This document shows positions 1 through 9,709 of a stretch of 64,000 nt of DNA, piece after piece. Each line of letters starts with the position of its first letter. Position 1 is the stretch's first letter. The stretch comes from Mycobacterium montefiorense (lineage in GTDB: Bacteria > Actinomycetota > Actinomycetes > Mycobacteriales > Mycobacteriaceae). The translations under genes were made by a program, and so were the position numbers. The DNA is taken from positions 982,362 to 1,046,361 of the forward strand of contig NZ_BFCH01000018.1 of NCBI RefSeq assembly GCF_003112775.1, in the 5' to 3' direction. The notes below the pieces were generated by a model that made no database searches, was not told the DNA's origin, and saw only the letters and a program-made list of their open reading frames with translations.

Positions 1-575
1 TCCTCTTCAATGTCCTGCTGACCGATATCGGTGCGGCCGACTTTTCCGGCACCGGCTGCGCGATCTTCACCGTCGACCAAAGCGCCCCGATCGTCACAGT
101 GTTGGTGGTGGCGGGCGCGGGCTCTACCGCAATGTGCGCCGATCTTGGTGCCCGCACCATCCGTGAGGAGCTTGACGCCCTGAAGGTAATGGGTATCAAT
201 CCGATCCAAGCGCTGGCGGTTCCCCGGGTGCTGGCGGCGACGACGGTCTCGCTGGCGCTCAGCACGGTGGTCACCGCGACCGGTCTTCTCGGCGCGTTCT
301 TCTGTTCGGTATTTCTCATGCACGTCTCGGCGGGCGCGTGGGTCGCGGGTCTGACCACCCTCACCCACACCATCGACGTCATCATTTCGATGATCAAGGC
401 AACGCTGTTCGGGCTGATGGCCGGGCTGATCGCCTGCTACAAGGGCATGTCGGTCGGCGGGGGCCCAGCGGGCGTCGGCAGGGCGGTGAACGAGACGGTG
501 GTGTTCGCCTTCATCGTCTTGTTCGTCATCAACATCATCGTCACGGCCGTCGGCATGCCGTTCATGGTGTCGTGA
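1..575 (+). CDS. yrbE3A: YrbE3A-type Mce permease subunit (MlaE family), 5' end missing
   Basis: The reading frame is open from base 3, so the N-terminus lies outside the window; about 190 of the usual 255-290 residues remain. It is a multi-helix MlaE/YrbE permease. The conserved segment with ADLGARTIREELDAL is present, followed by three hydrophobic stretches and a glycine-rich GGGPAGVG loop near the C-terminus. In Mce systems YrbE-A and YrbE-B are thought to form the inner-membrane channel that works with the MceG ATPase to import lipids. It is followed after 9 bp by yrbE3B. Assignment to mce3 rests on the downstream gene order. Confidence 0.93.
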   Translation, partial: LFNVLLTDIGAADFSGTGCAIFTVDQSAPIVTVLVVAGAGSTAMCADLGARTIREELDALKVMGINPIQALAVPRVLAATTVSLALSTVVTATGLLGAFFCSVFLMHVSAGAWVAGLTTLTHTIDVIISMIKATLFGLMAGLIACYKGMSVGGGPAGVGRAVNETVVFAFIVLFVINIIVTAVGMPFMVS

Positions 576-584
576 GGTGAACCG

Positions 585-1436
585 ATGACGGTCAGCGTTC
601 CGAGCCCCCCTACGCAGGTGCAGCGCCTCACGAAAAGCATTGTGGGCGAATGGACCCGGATGGGGTCGCAGGTACGGTTCTATGCCAGCGCCGTCGCGGG
701 GATTCCCGACGCCGTGATGCACTACCGGGGCGAGCTGCTGCGGGTGATCGCGCAAATGGGTTTGGGTGTTGGAACTCTCGCGGTGATCGGTGGCACCGTA
801 GTCATCGTCGGGTTCTTGGCGATGACTACGGGCGCGATCGTCGCGGTACAGGGCTACAACCAGTTCGCGTCCGTGGGTGTCGAAGCCTTGACCGGCTTCG
901 CGTCTGCCTTCTTCAACACCCGGGAGATCCAGCCAGGAACGGTCATGGTCGCGCTGGCCGCCACCGTCGGCGCCGGCGCCACCGCACAACTGGGCGCGAT
1001 GCGGATCAACGAGGAAATCGATGCGCTCGAAGTGATCGGTATCCGCAGCGTCAGTTACCTGGCCAGCACGAGAGTGCTGGCGGGAGTAGTCGTGGCGATC
1101 CCGCTGTTTTGCGTGGGGCTGATGACGGCATATCTGGCCGCTCGCATCGGCACCACGGCCGTCTACGGCCAGGGGTCCGGTGTCTACGACCACTACTTCA
1201 ACACGTTCCTACGCCCGACCGATGTGCTCTGGTCGTCGTTCGAGGTCGTCGTGGTCTCTCTGATGATCATGCTGGTGTGTACCTACTACGGGTACACCGC
1301 GCACGGTGGCCCCGCCGGGGTCGGCGAAGCCGTCGGCAGGGCCGTGCGCGCCTCGATGGTCCTCGCCTCGATCGCGATCGTCATCATGACGCTCGCCATC
1401 TACGGCCAATCCCCGAACTTCCACCTGGCGAGCTAG
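585..1436 (+). CDS. yrbE3B: YrbE3B-type Mce permease subunit (MlaE family)
   Basis: A 283-residue MlaE-family integral membrane protein, full length for YrbE-B. It has a hydrophobic segment near residues 60-85, the conserved MRINEEIDALEVIGI cytoplasmic segment, several further membrane helices and a GGPAGVGEAVG loop near the end. It is the second permease half of the Mce importer, paired with the YrbE-A subunit just upstream. Only 4 bp separate its stop from mce3A, so the two are co-transcribed. Confidence 0.95.
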   Translation: MTVSVPSPPTQVQRLTKSIVGEWTRMGSQVRFYASAVAGIPDAVMHYRGELLRVIAQMGLGVGTLAVIGGTVVIVGFLAMTTGAIVAVQGYNQFASVGVEALTGFASAFFNTREIQPGTVMVALAATVGAGATAQLGAMRINEEIDALEVIGIRSVSYLASTRVLAGVVVAIPLFCVGLMTAYLAARIGTTAVYGQGSGVYDHYFNTFLRPTDVLWSSFEVVVVSLMIMLVCTYYGYTAHGGPAGVGEAVGRAVRASMVLASIAIVIMTLAIYGQSPNFHLAS

Positions 1437-1440
1437 CGGC

Positions 1441-2820
1441 ATGAATCGCGGCCCAGGTAAACATCGTCTGCACGACGCATGGTGGACGCTGATGCTGTTC
1501 GCGGCGATCGGTGTGGTTGTCCTCGTGACGGCAATGTCCTTCAGCGGCACGCTGCGGTCCTACGTGCCGGTGACGCTTACCTCGGACCGCTCCGGGCTGG
1601 TGATGGACACCGGCGCCAAGGTCATGATGCGCGGTGTGCAGGTGGGTCGCGTCAATCAGATCGATCAGACCAATCAGGACAAGGCGGGCTCCAGCATCAA
1701 ACTGGAGATCGAGCCCGATCAAATCCGTTACATCCCCGCCAATGTCGAGGCACGGATCAGCGCCACCACTGCATTCGGAGCTAAGTTCGTCGACCTGGTG
1801 ATACCGCAAAACCCCAGTCGTGCGCGGCTGTCCGCCGGAACTGTATTGCATTCGAAGAATGTCAGTACGGAGATCAACACCGTGTTCGAGAACGTCGTCG
1901 ACCTGCTCAACATGATCGATCCGCTGAAGCTGAACGCGGTGCTGACCGCCGTCGCCGATGCCGTGCGCGGGCAAGGCGAACGAATAGGCACCGCCACCAC
2001 CGACCTCAACCAGGTGCTGGCGGCACTCAACGCGCGCAGCGAAACCATCCGCCAAGACTGGCGATCACTGAAAGACTTCGGCGACACCTATAATGTTGCC
2101 GCCCAAGATATCCTGACGATCCTGAATGCCGCCAGCACGACGAGCACGACCGTCGTGAACCATTCCGGTCAACTGGATACTCTGCTGCTCAATGTAATTG
2201 GCTTGTCGAGCAGCGGGGCCAACCTGCTCGGATACAGCAGAGACAATCTCGTCGCATCGGTCAATAATCTCGAGCCGACCACCAACCTGCTACTCAAATA
2301 CAACCCCGAGTACACCTGCTTCCTGGAGGGCACCGAGTGGTTTCTCGACAATGGTGGCTACTCGGCGTGGGGTGGCGCCGATGGCCGGACGTTGCAACTC
2401 GATGTCGCGCTGCTGCTGGGTAACGACCCGTATGCCTTTCCCGACAACCTGCCGCTTGTCGCCGCCAGGGGCGGCCCCGGCGGAAAGCCGGGGTGTGGAT
2501 CCCTGCCGGATGCCACCAAGAACTTCCCGGTGCGCGAACTCGTCACCAACACCGGATGGGGGACCGGCCTCGATATCAGGCCCAACGTCGGCCTCGGGCA
2601 TCCCTGCTGGGCCGACTACTTCCCAGTGACCCGCGCCCAGCCCAAACCGCCGTCGATCCGCCAGTGCATTCCCGGACCGGCAATCGGACCGAACCCCGGG
2701 GGCCCGCCATACGGCGCGGCGCTGTATGGACCGGGCGGAGTGCCGCTGTGGCCAGGGGTGCCGCCGGCCCCACCACCGGCCCCACCGCCGGCCGAGCCCG
2801 GCCCGGCACCGCCTCCGTAA
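1441..2820 (+). CDS. mce3A: Mce3A-type substrate-binding protein (MlaD/Mce domain)
   Basis: A 459-residue MceA. One N-terminal membrane helix (about residues 16-37) is followed by an MlaD domain (about 40-120) carrying the VQVGRVNQI signature, then a long helical region and a proline-rich tail (about 430-459). Mce subunits form an extracytoplasmic tube through which hydrophobic substrates pass to the YrbE channel. It sits 4 bp after yrbE3B and 40 bp before mce3B, the longest gap in the core operon. Confidence 0.95.
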   Translation: MNRGPGKHRLHDAWWTLMLFAAIGVVVLVTAMSFSGTLRSYVPVTLTSDRSGLVMDTGAKVMMRGVQVGRVNQIDQTNQDKAGSSIKLEIEPDQIRYIPANVEARISATTAFGAKFVDLVIPQNPSRARLSAGTVLHSKNVSTEINTVFENVVDLLNMIDPLKLNAVLTAVADAVRGQGERIGTATTDLNQVLAALNARSETIRQDWRSLKDFGDTYNVAAQDILTILNAASTTSTTVVNHSGQLDTLLLNVIGLSSSGANLLGYSRDNLVASVNNLEPTTNLLLKYNPEYTCFLEGTEWFLDNGGYSAWGGADGRTLQLDVALLLGNDPYAFPDNLPLVAARGGPGGKPGCGSLPDATKNFPVRELVTNTGWGTGLDIRPNVGLGHPCWADYFPVTRAQPKPPSIRQCIPGPAIGPNPGGPPYGAALYGPGGVPLWPGVPPAPPPAPPPAEPGPAPPP

Positions 2821-2860
2821 GCCCGAACGAGACCACCAAAGACATAGCAGGAGAAGAACT

Positions 2861-3889
2861 ATGCAGGAAAACCTGAGGGGCGTCGTACTGCGCCTCGGCA
2901 TTTTCCTGTCGGTTTGTCTGCTGACCGGGGCCTTGCTGGTTGCCGTCTTCGGGGAAGCCCGTTTCACCGACGGCAACACGTACTACGCCGAGTTCACCAA
3001 CGTGTCCAACCTCAGGGAGGGCAAGCTGGTCCGCATTGCCGGCGTTGAGGTCGGCAAAGTCGAAAAGATCACCATCAACCCGGACGCGACGGTGGCCGTT
3101 GAGTTCACCGCCGACAATTCGGTCACCCTCACGCAGGGAACCCAAGCCGTGATTCGATACGACAACCTGTTCGGCGACCGTTACCTGGCACTGGAAGAAG
3201 GAGCCGGCGGGCTGGGCATACTCAAACCGCGCCAAACGATTCCGCTGGCCCGCACCAAACCGGCGCTGGATCTCGACGCCCTGATCGGCGGTTTCAAGCC
3301 ACTGTTTCGTGCGCTGAATCCCGAGCAGGTCAACGCGCTCAGCGAACAGCTGCTGCAGACATTCCAGGGGCAAGGCCCCACGATCGCGTCATTTCTGGAT
3401 CAGGCAGCGGCCGTGACCAACACACTGGCCGACCGCGACCAGCTCATCGGACAAGTAGTCAATAACCTCAACGTGGTGCTTGGTTCGCTTGGCGGCCAAA
3501 GTGATCGGCTGGATAAAGCGGTGGCGTCGCTGTCGCAGCTGGTGCACGGGCTCGCCGAACGCAAGGCTGACATCTCCAACGCGGTGGCGTACACGAACGC
3601 GGCCGCCGCCTCGATTACCGACCTGCTGTCGCAAGCCCGAGCACCGCTGTCGAAAGTGGTCCACGAAACCGACCGGGTCGCCGACGTCGCACTCACCGAC
3701 CACGACTATCTCGACAATCTGCTCAATACGCTGCCGGACAAGTATCAGGCGCTGGTCCGCCAGGGGATGTATGGCGACTTCTTCGCCTTCTACCTTTGCG
3801 ATGTCGTGCTCAAGGTCAACGGCAAAGGCGGGCAGCCCGTGTACGTCAAGGTGGCGGGTCAGGCCACCGGGCGGTGCGCACCGAAATGA
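2861..3889 (+). CDS. mce3B: Mce3B-type Mce family protein
   Basis: 342 residues. The frame is open further upstream inside mce3A, but ATG 2861 is preferred: it follows an AGGAGAAG ribosome site at 2849-2856 and puts a membrane helix at about residues 10-30. The MlaD domain carries VRIAGVEVGKV. A coiled-coil-prone helical region and a short C-terminal domain with one Cys (FYLCDVV) follow. The stop overlaps the next start as ATGA, indicating translational coupling with mce3C. Confidence 0.93.
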   Translation: MQENLRGVVLRLGIFLSVCLLTGALLVAVFGEARFTDGNTYYAEFTNVSNLREGKLVRIAGVEVGKVEKITINPDATVAVEFTADNSVTLTQGTQAVIRYDNLFGDRYLALEEGAGGLGILKPRQTIPLARTKPALDLDALIGGFKPLFRALNPEQVNALSEQLLQTFQGQGPTIASFLDQAAAVTNTLADRDQLIGQVVNNLNVVLGSLGGQSDRLDKAVASLSQLVHGLAERKADISNAVAYTNAAAASITDLLSQARAPLSKVVHETDRVADVALTDHDYLDNLLNTLPDKYQALVRQGMYGDFFAFYLCDVVLKVNGKGGQPVYVKVAGQATGRCAPK

Positions 3890-5157
3890 AATCGCTCGCT
3901 GAACGCAACCGCCTGGTCATCGGCTCGGTCGGCATCGTGACCATCGCAGGAGCCGTAGTGGGCGCCCTGCAATACCAGAAGCTGCCCTTCCTCGATCAGG
4001 GCAACAGTGTCTCAGCGTATTTCGCCGACGCGGGCGGGCTGCGAACCGACAACACCGTAGAAGTCTCGGGCTACCCGGTGGGAAAAGTGTCCAGCATCGA
4101 ACTCGACGGGCCTGGCGTATTGGTCAAGTTCAAGGTTGACAACGACGTTCGACTCGGAAACCGCACCGAGGTGGCGATCAAAACCAAAGGCCTGCTGGGC
4201 AGCAAGTTCCTCGACGTCATACCGCGGGGCGAGGGCCGTCTCGACGGAGCCATCCCGATGGAGCGGACAACGTCGCCCTACCAGTTGCCAGATGCATTGG
4301 GTGACTTGGCCACCACGATCAGCGGACTGAACACCAACCGGCTGTCCGAATCGCTGGACACCATGGCGCAAACCTTTGCCAATACGCCGGCGGATGTCAG
4401 GACCGCGCTCAAAGGGGTTGCCCGCCTGGCCCAAACGCTCGACGAGCGCGACACCCAACTGCGAAACCTGCTGGACAACGCGGCCAAGGCGACGGGTGTG
4501 CTCGCCAAGCGCACCGACCAGATCGTCACGCTGGTGCGCGACACCAACGCGGTGCTGGCACAACTGCGGACGCAAAGTGCTGCCCTGGAACAGATCTGGA
4601 CGAATATCTCGGCAGTGTCGCGGCAATTACAGGGCTTCATCGCCGAGAACCGCCAGCAGCTCCGGCCCGCGCTGGAAAAACTCAACGGGGTGTTGGCGAT
4701 CGTCGAAAAGCGCAAGGAACGAGTGCAGCAGGCCATCCCAATGATCAACTCCTATGTCATGTCGCTCGGCGAGTCGCTTTCGTCCGGTCCCTTCTTCAAG
4801 GCGTACGTAGTGAATCTGCTGCCGGGACAGTTCGTTCAGCCGTTCATCAGCGCCGCATTCTCCGACCTGGGACTGGACCCAGCGACCTTGCTCCCGTCAC
4901 AGCTGACCGACCCACCCACCGGCCAACCCGGCACTCCCGCGTTGCCGGTCCCATACCCGCGGACCGGACAGGGCGGTGAGCCGCGGTTGAATCTGCCCGA
5001 CGCCATCACCGGCAATCCAGGCGACCATCCGTGCGGTCTGCCCGGCGTGCCGCTACCGGGCCCTGGCTGCTACCCCTACCGGGAGCCACCCCCGGCCCCA
5101 CCACCCGGCGGTCCGCCGCCCGGGCCCCCGGCTCTGGCGCCGGGAGGCCAACCGTGA
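3886..5157 (+). CDS. mce3C: Mce3C-type Mce family protein
   Basis: 423 residues starting at ATG 3886, which overlaps the mce3B stop (ATGA). One membrane helix lies near residues 9-27, then an MlaD domain with VSGYPVGKV, a long helical region, and a strongly proline- and glycine-rich tail over the last 60 residues, typical of MceC. The stop overlaps the next start as GTGA. It is predicted to be anchored to the inner membrane and reach into the periplasm as part of the hetero-hexameric Mce assembly. Confidence 0.93.
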   Translation: MKSLAERNRLVIGSVGIVTIAGAVVGALQYQKLPFLDQGNSVSAYFADAGGLRTDNTVEVSGYPVGKVSSIELDGPGVLVKFKVDNDVRLGNRTEVAIKTKGLLGSKFLDVIPRGEGRLDGAIPMERTTSPYQLPDALGDLATTISGLNTNRLSESLDTMAQTFANTPADVRTALKGVARLAQTLDERDTQLRNLLDNAAKATGVLAKRTDQIVTLVRDTNAVLAQLRTQSAALEQIWTNISAVSRQLQGFIAENRQQLRPALEKLNGVLAIVEKRKERVQQAIPMINSYVMSLGESLSSGPFFKAYVVNLLPGQFVQPFISAAFSDLGLDPATLLPSQLTDPPTGQPGTPALPVPYPRTGQGGEPRLNLPDAITGNPGDHPCGLPGVPLPGPGCYPYREPPPAPPPGGPPPGPPALAPGGQP

Positions 5158-6443
5158 CAACGAAACTCCGGCGGGTTCGATCCGTCTTGGCGTGCACCTT
5201 GATCTTGGCGCTCGTCGCGGGAGTGATCGTCGCGATGCGAACCGCGGGCGAGGCTGCCAGCACGGTTGTGGTCGCCTACTTCGACAACAGCAACGGCGTG
5301 TTCGCCGGTGACGATGTCCGCATCCGGGGTGTACCGGTGGGCAAGATACTCAACATCGAACCGCAGCCGCTGCGGTCCAAGATCACGTTCTCATTCGACC
5401 GCACACACAAGGTTCCGGCCGATGCGAAAGCCGCGATCCTGTCGCCGCAACTGGTAACGGGCCGGGCTATCCAGCTGACGCCACCGTATACCGGCGGGCC
5501 CGTCCTGGCCGACGGCGCGGTCATCGGCCAGGACCGCACCGCAGTACCGGTCGAGTGGGATGACTTGCGTACCCAACTTCAACGGCTGACCGAATTGTTG
5601 AAACCCACCCAGCCCGGCGGCGTGAGCACGCTGGGTGCTCTCATCAATACCGCTGCCAACAACTTGCGCGGCCAAGGCCCCACCATCCGTGACACCATTA
5701 TCAAACTGTCGCAGGCTGTTTCGGCGCTGGGCGACCACAGCAAAGACATCTTCTCCACCCTGAAAAATCTCTCGACGCTGGTGACCGCGCTGCACGACAG
5801 TGCGGATCTGCTCGAGCAGCTGAACCACAACTTGGCGGCGGTGTCCTCGGTGCTGGCCGACGACCCTAACAAAGTCGCTCAAGCGGCCGAGGACCTGAAT
5901 GCGGTGGTCGGCGATGTGCAGAGCTTCGCCGCCGAGAACCGCGAGACACTCGGCACCACATCGGACAAGCTGACGTCAATCAGCAAGGTGCTGGTCGGCA
6001 GCCTCGACGACATCAAGCAGACATTGCACATCAGCCCGACGGTGTTGCAGAACTTCAACAACATCTTTGAACCGGCCAACGGTTCGCTGACCGGCGCGCT
6101 AGCGGGCAACAACATGGCGAACCCCATCGCCTTCCTGTGCGGCGCAATCCAGGCGGCCTCCCGGTTAGGTGGCGAGCAAGCCGCGAAACTCTGTGCGCAA
6201 TACATGGCGCCGATTGTGAAGAACCGTCAGTACAACTACCCACCGATCGGGGAGAACCTCTTCGTAGGTGCGCAGGCGAGGCCCAACGAAGTTACCTACA
6301 GCGAGGATTCGATGCGCCCCGACTTCGTCCCGCCGGCCACGAATGCGCCGCCGGCGGCCCCGGGCCCGCCGGTGATCCAGACGTTGCCGACCGACCCCGC
6401 CGCCGGTCTGCGCGGCATCATGATGCCGGGGAGCGGCTCGTGA
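5154..6443 (+). CDS. mce3D: Mce3D-type Mce family protein
   Basis: 429 residues from GTG 5154, overlapping the mce3C stop (GTGA). A membrane helix (about residues 12-30) leads into an MlaD domain with IRGVPVGKI, then a helical region, a Cys pair near the C-terminus and a Pro/Ala-rich end. It is coupled by another GTGA overlap to the lipoprotein gene downstream. Role as for the other Mce subunits: part of the periplasmic lipid-import conduit. Confidence 0.93.
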   Translation: MTTKLRRVRSVLACTLILALVAGVIVAMRTAGEAASTVVVAYFDNSNGVFAGDDVRIRGVPVGKILNIEPQPLRSKITFSFDRTHKVPADAKAAILSPQLVTGRAIQLTPPYTGGPVLADGAVIGQDRTAVPVEWDDLRTQLQRLTELLKPTQPGGVSTLGALINTAANNLRGQGPTIRDTIIKLSQAVSALGDHSKDIFSTLKNLSTLVTALHDSADLLEQLNHNLAAVSSVLADDPNKVAQAAEDLNAVVGDVQSFAAENRETLGTTSDKLTSISKVLVGSLDDIKQTLHISPTVLQNFNNIFEPANGSLTGALAGNNMANPIAFLCGAIQAASRLGGEQAAKLCAQYMAPIVKNRQYNYPPIGENLFVGAQARPNEVTYSEDSMRPDFVPPATNAPPAAPGPPVIQTLPTDPAAGLRGIMMPGSGS

Positions 6444-7597
6444 GAATCCGCCACTTGCGCCGCGCAGCGGTAAGCATCTTGACGAGCGTGCTTGTGACCG
6501 GGGTGTCCGGATGTGGTTGGCACGGCTTGAATTCGCTGCCGCTGCCCGGCACGCAGGGCGACGGGCCGGGGTCCTTTGTGATCCAGGCACAGATGCCGGA
6601 TGTCAACAACATTCAGCCGAACTCCCGAGTCCGCGTTGCCGACGTGACGGTCGGCCACGTGACGAAAATCGAACGACAGGGCTGGCACGCATTGGTGACC
6701 ATGCAACTCAATGGCAACGTCAGCCTGCCCGGCAACGCAACAGCCAGAATTGGCACGACCAGCCTGCTGGGCTCGTACCACATCGAGCTGAGCTCTCCGA
6801 AAAACGAAGCGCTGCAAGGTAAGTTGCGCGACCGATCTGTCATTCCGCTGGCCCGGGGTGGCGCCTACCCGAGCACCGAGCAGACGTTGGCGGCGTTGTC
6901 CTTGGTGCTCAACGGTGGCGGACTAGGTCAGGTACAAGACGTCACCGAGGCGTTGAGCACCGCATTTCGCGGCCGCGAGCACGACGTGCGCAGCCTGATC
7001 GGGCAGCTGGACAAATTCTCCGCATACCTCAACGACCAGTCCGGCGACATCATCGCGGCCACCGAGAGCCTGAACCGCGTGGCCGGGAAGTTCGCTGCGC
7101 AGCAACCAGTCCTGGATCGGGCCCTGGCGACCGTGCCCGATGCGCTCGCAGTCCTCAACGACGAGCGGGACAAGCTCGTCGAGGCGGCAGATCAGTTGAG
7201 TAAATTCAGTGCGCTGACCGTGGATTCGGTCAACAAAACCAAAGCGAACCTAGTCAAGGAACTACAGCAAGTCGGCCCGGTACTGGAGTCGCTCGCCAAC
7301 GCCGGGCCCAGCCTGACCCGGTCGCTTTCGTTGTTGGCCACCTTCCCGTTTCCGAACGAGACATTCCAGAATTTCCAGCGCGGCGACTACGCCAACCTGA
7401 CGGCAATCGTCGACCTCACGCTCAGCCGAATCGACCAGGGCCTGTTCACCAGCACTAGATGGGAGTGCCATTTGACCCAGCTCGAGCTGCAGTGGGGCCG
7501 CACCATCGGCCAGTTCCCCAGCCCGTGCACCGCGGGCTATCGGGGCACCCCCGGCAATCCGTTGACGACGGCGTACCGCTGGGATCAGGGGCCCTAG
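6440..7597 (+). CDS. lprM: LprM/Mce3E-type Mce lipoprotein
   Basis: 385 residues from GTG 6440, overlapping the mce3D stop. The signal peptide ends in a lipobox VSGC with the lipidated Cys at residue 25, as expected for the MceE position, which is always a lipoprotein. The MlaD domain carries VRVADVTVGHV. The remembered M. tuberculosis LprM sequence agrees closely along the whole length, including the start of the mature part and the C-terminal RWDQGP, which supports the mce3 assignment for the operon. Confidence 0.93.
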   Translation: MRIRHLRRAAVSILTSVLVTGVSGCGWHGLNSLPLPGTQGDGPGSFVIQAQMPDVNNIQPNSRVRVADVTVGHVTKIERQGWHALVTMQLNGNVSLPGNATARIGTTSLLGSYHIELSSPKNEALQGKLRDRSVIPLARGGAYPSTEQTLAALSLVLNGGGLGQVQDVTEALSTAFRGREHDVRSLIGQLDKFSAYLNDQSGDIIAATESLNRVAGKFAAQQPVLDRALATVPDALAVLNDERDKLVEAADQLSKFSALTVDSVNKTKANLVKELQQVGPVLESLANAGPSLTRSLSLLATFPFPNETFQNFQRGDYANLTAIVDLTLSRIDQGLFTSTRWECHLTQLELQWGRTIGQFPSPCTAGYRGTPGNPLTTAYRWDQGP

Positions 7598-9064
7598 ATG
7601 CTGCATCTACCTCGACGAGTGATCGTTCAGCTGGCCGTCTTTACCGTGATTGCGCTGGCCGTGCTGGCAATCACGTTCCTGCATTTCGTCAAGCTGCCGG
7701 CCATGTTGTTCGGCGTCGGCCGCTACACGGTGACGATGGAACTGCCGGAGTCCGGCGGGCTATACGGCACCGGCAACGTCACTTATCGCGGCTTCGAAGT
7801 CGGCCGGGTGGAATCGGTGCGGCTCACCGATACGGGCGTCCAAGCGGTGTTGTCACTGAAATCCGGCATTGATATTCCGTCGGACCTCAAAGCCGAGGTG
7901 CACAGCCAGACGGCGATCGGCGAATCCTATGTCGAGTTGTTGCCGCGCAACGCCACCGCGCCGCCGCTGAAGGACGGTGACGTGATCCCGCTGGCCGATA
8001 CCTCGGTGCCACCGGACATCAACGCCCTTCTCAGCGCGACGAACACCGCTTTGGGAGCAATACCTCACGACAATTTGAAAACCGTCGTCGACGAGTCGTA
8101 TGCCGCGGTAGGCGGACTGGGTCCGGAGCTCTCCCGGCTGATCATCGGAACATCGGAGCTTGCGTCGGATGCCCGCAAGAATCTCGACCCGATGGTGGCG
8201 CTGATCGACCAAGCTCAACCGGTGCTCGATTCGCAGAGCCATACATCCGACGCGATCGCGGGGTGGGCATCACACCTGGCCACGGTCACCACCGAATTGC
8301 AAACGCACGAACCAACTGTCGCCCGGGTGATCGACCAGGGCGGTCCCGCCTTGGGGGAGATGCGTCAACTGATCGAGCGCGTGCAACCGACCTTGCCGAT
8401 CCTGCTGGCCAACCTCGTCAGCGTCAGCCAGGTTGCGCTCACTTACCAAAACGACATCGAACAGTTGTTGGTGGTGTTCCCGATGGCCATCAGCGCCGAG
8501 CAGGCCGGCATCCTTGCCAACCTGAACACCAAGCAGGCGTATCGGGGTCAGTATTTGAGCTTCAACCTCAACCTCAACCTGCCGCCACCGTGTTCTACAG
8601 GGTTCCTGCCGGCCCAGCAGCAGCGCGTCGCCTCGTCCGAGGACTACCCGGGCCGCCCGGCCGGCGATCTGTACTGCAGAGTGCCGCAGGACTCGCAGCT
8701 CAACGTCCGCGGGGCGCGCAACATCCCGTGTGAAACCGTGCCCGGCAAGCGCGCGCCCACCGTGAAGTTGTGCGAGAGCAACGAACAGTACGTGCCACTC
8801 AACGATGGCTACAACTGGAAAGGCGATCCCAACGCAACGTTGTCCGGCCAGGACATCCCACAGCTGCCACCTGGACCACCACCGCGCGCGACGGGTCCCG
8901 TTGAACCCGCGCCGGCGCCGCCGCCCATCGCCGCCGCCCAGTACGACCCGGCCACCGGCACCTATACGGGACCCGACGGCCGTCAATACACGCGATCCGA
9001 CCTGGCCGCGACCGCGCCGAAAGACAAGACATGGCAGGCGATGTTGCTGCCACCGGGGAACTGA
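7598..9064 (+). CDS. mce3F: Mce3F-type Mce family protein
   Basis: 488 residues; ATG 7598 follows the lprM stop with no gap. A membrane helix covers about residues 9-30, then an MlaD domain with TYRGFEVGRV, a helical region, a Cys-containing segment and an extended Pro/Ala-rich C-terminus ending in a GPDGRQYTRSDL motif common to MceF tails. It is the last of the six Mce subunits in the operon. Confidence 0.93.
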   Translation: MLHLPRRVIVQLAVFTVIALAVLAITFLHFVKLPAMLFGVGRYTVTMELPESGGLYGTGNVTYRGFEVGRVESVRLTDTGVQAVLSLKSGIDIPSDLKAEVHSQTAIGESYVELLPRNATAPPLKDGDVIPLADTSVPPDINALLSATNTALGAIPHDNLKTVVDESYAAVGGLGPELSRLIIGTSELASDARKNLDPMVALIDQAQPVLDSQSHTSDAIAGWASHLATVTTELQTHEPTVARVIDQGGPALGEMRQLIERVQPTLPILLANLVSVSQVALTYQNDIEQLLVVFPMAISAEQAGILANLNTKQAYRGQYLSFNLNLNLPPPCSTGFLPAQQQRVASSEDYPGRPAGDLYCRVPQDSQLNVRGARNIPCETVPGKRAPTVKLCESNEQYVPLNDGYNWKGDPNATLSGQDIPQLPPGPPPRATGPVEPAPAPPPIAAAQYDPATGTYTGPDGRQYTRSDLAATAPKDKTWQAMLLPPGN

Positions 9065-9109
9065 CGACGATGACACAACTCACCAAGCACGACGTCGATG
9101 GAGGACGGT

Positions 9110-9709
9110 ATGTCGGTAATAGCTGATTCCGAACCGGCCGTGGCGGTCGACCTTCCCACGGCCGACCTCGAGCACCGGATCGCTGAATCCGATGCGGCCG
9201 AACCGGATAGCGCGCCGCAGACCAGAGCGAGCAAGACAGGGCCGGCGATAGTGTTCGGCGTCGTGGTCACCGTTGCACTCGCGATACTGCTGTGCTGGCT
9301 GGGATTCCGCGTCCACCAGTCACAGCAGGCGCAAGCCCAACGTAGTCAGTTACTGCAAGTGGCCAGGCAGGGCGCGTTGAATCTGACGACCATCGACTGG
9401 CGGCATGCCGATGCTGATGTGCGTCGCATTCTGGACAGTGCGACTGGCGAGTTCTACAACGACTTCTCGAAGCGCTCACAGCCTTTCATCGAAGTACTTC
9501 AGCAAGCCAAGGCCACCACCGTCGGCACCATCACCGAGGCGGGGCTGGAATCGCAGACCGCCGACACCGCCCAGGCACTGGTGGCCGTGTCGGTCCAGAC
9601 GTCGAATGCCGGTGAAAACGACCCGGTTCCGCGGGTCTGGCGAATGCGGATCACCGTCCAGAAGGCCGGGGATCAGGTCAAAATCGCTAACGTCGGATTC
9701 GTGCCATGA
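9110..9709 (+). CDS. Mce-associated membrane protein (Mas), Rv1972-like position
   Basis: 199 residues from ATG 9110, chosen because GGAGGA at 9100-9105 lies just upstream; an in-frame ATG at 9098 would place that site inside the gene. An acidic, Ala-rich cytoplasmic N-terminus is followed by one membrane helix (about residues 46-68) and an NTF2-like extracytoplasmic domain. Mas proteins are encoded after mce genes and are thought to stabilise or assist the transporter. The stop overlaps the next ATG (ATGA). Confidence 0.85.
   Translation: MSVIADSEPAVAVDLPTADLEHRIAESDAAEPDSAPQTRASKTGPAIVFGVVVTVALAILLCWLGFRVHQSQQAQAQRSQLLQVARQGALNLTTIDWRHADADVRRILDSATGEFYNDFSKRSQPFIEVLQQAKATTVGTITEAGLESQTADTAQALVAVSVQTSNAGENDPVPRVWRMRITVQKAGDQVKIANVGFVP

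Noticed and set aside
9070..9126. ATG after the mce3F stop with a short frame
   Set aside because: Stops after 18 codons; the Mas gene in another frame has a proper GGAGGA site and family sequence.
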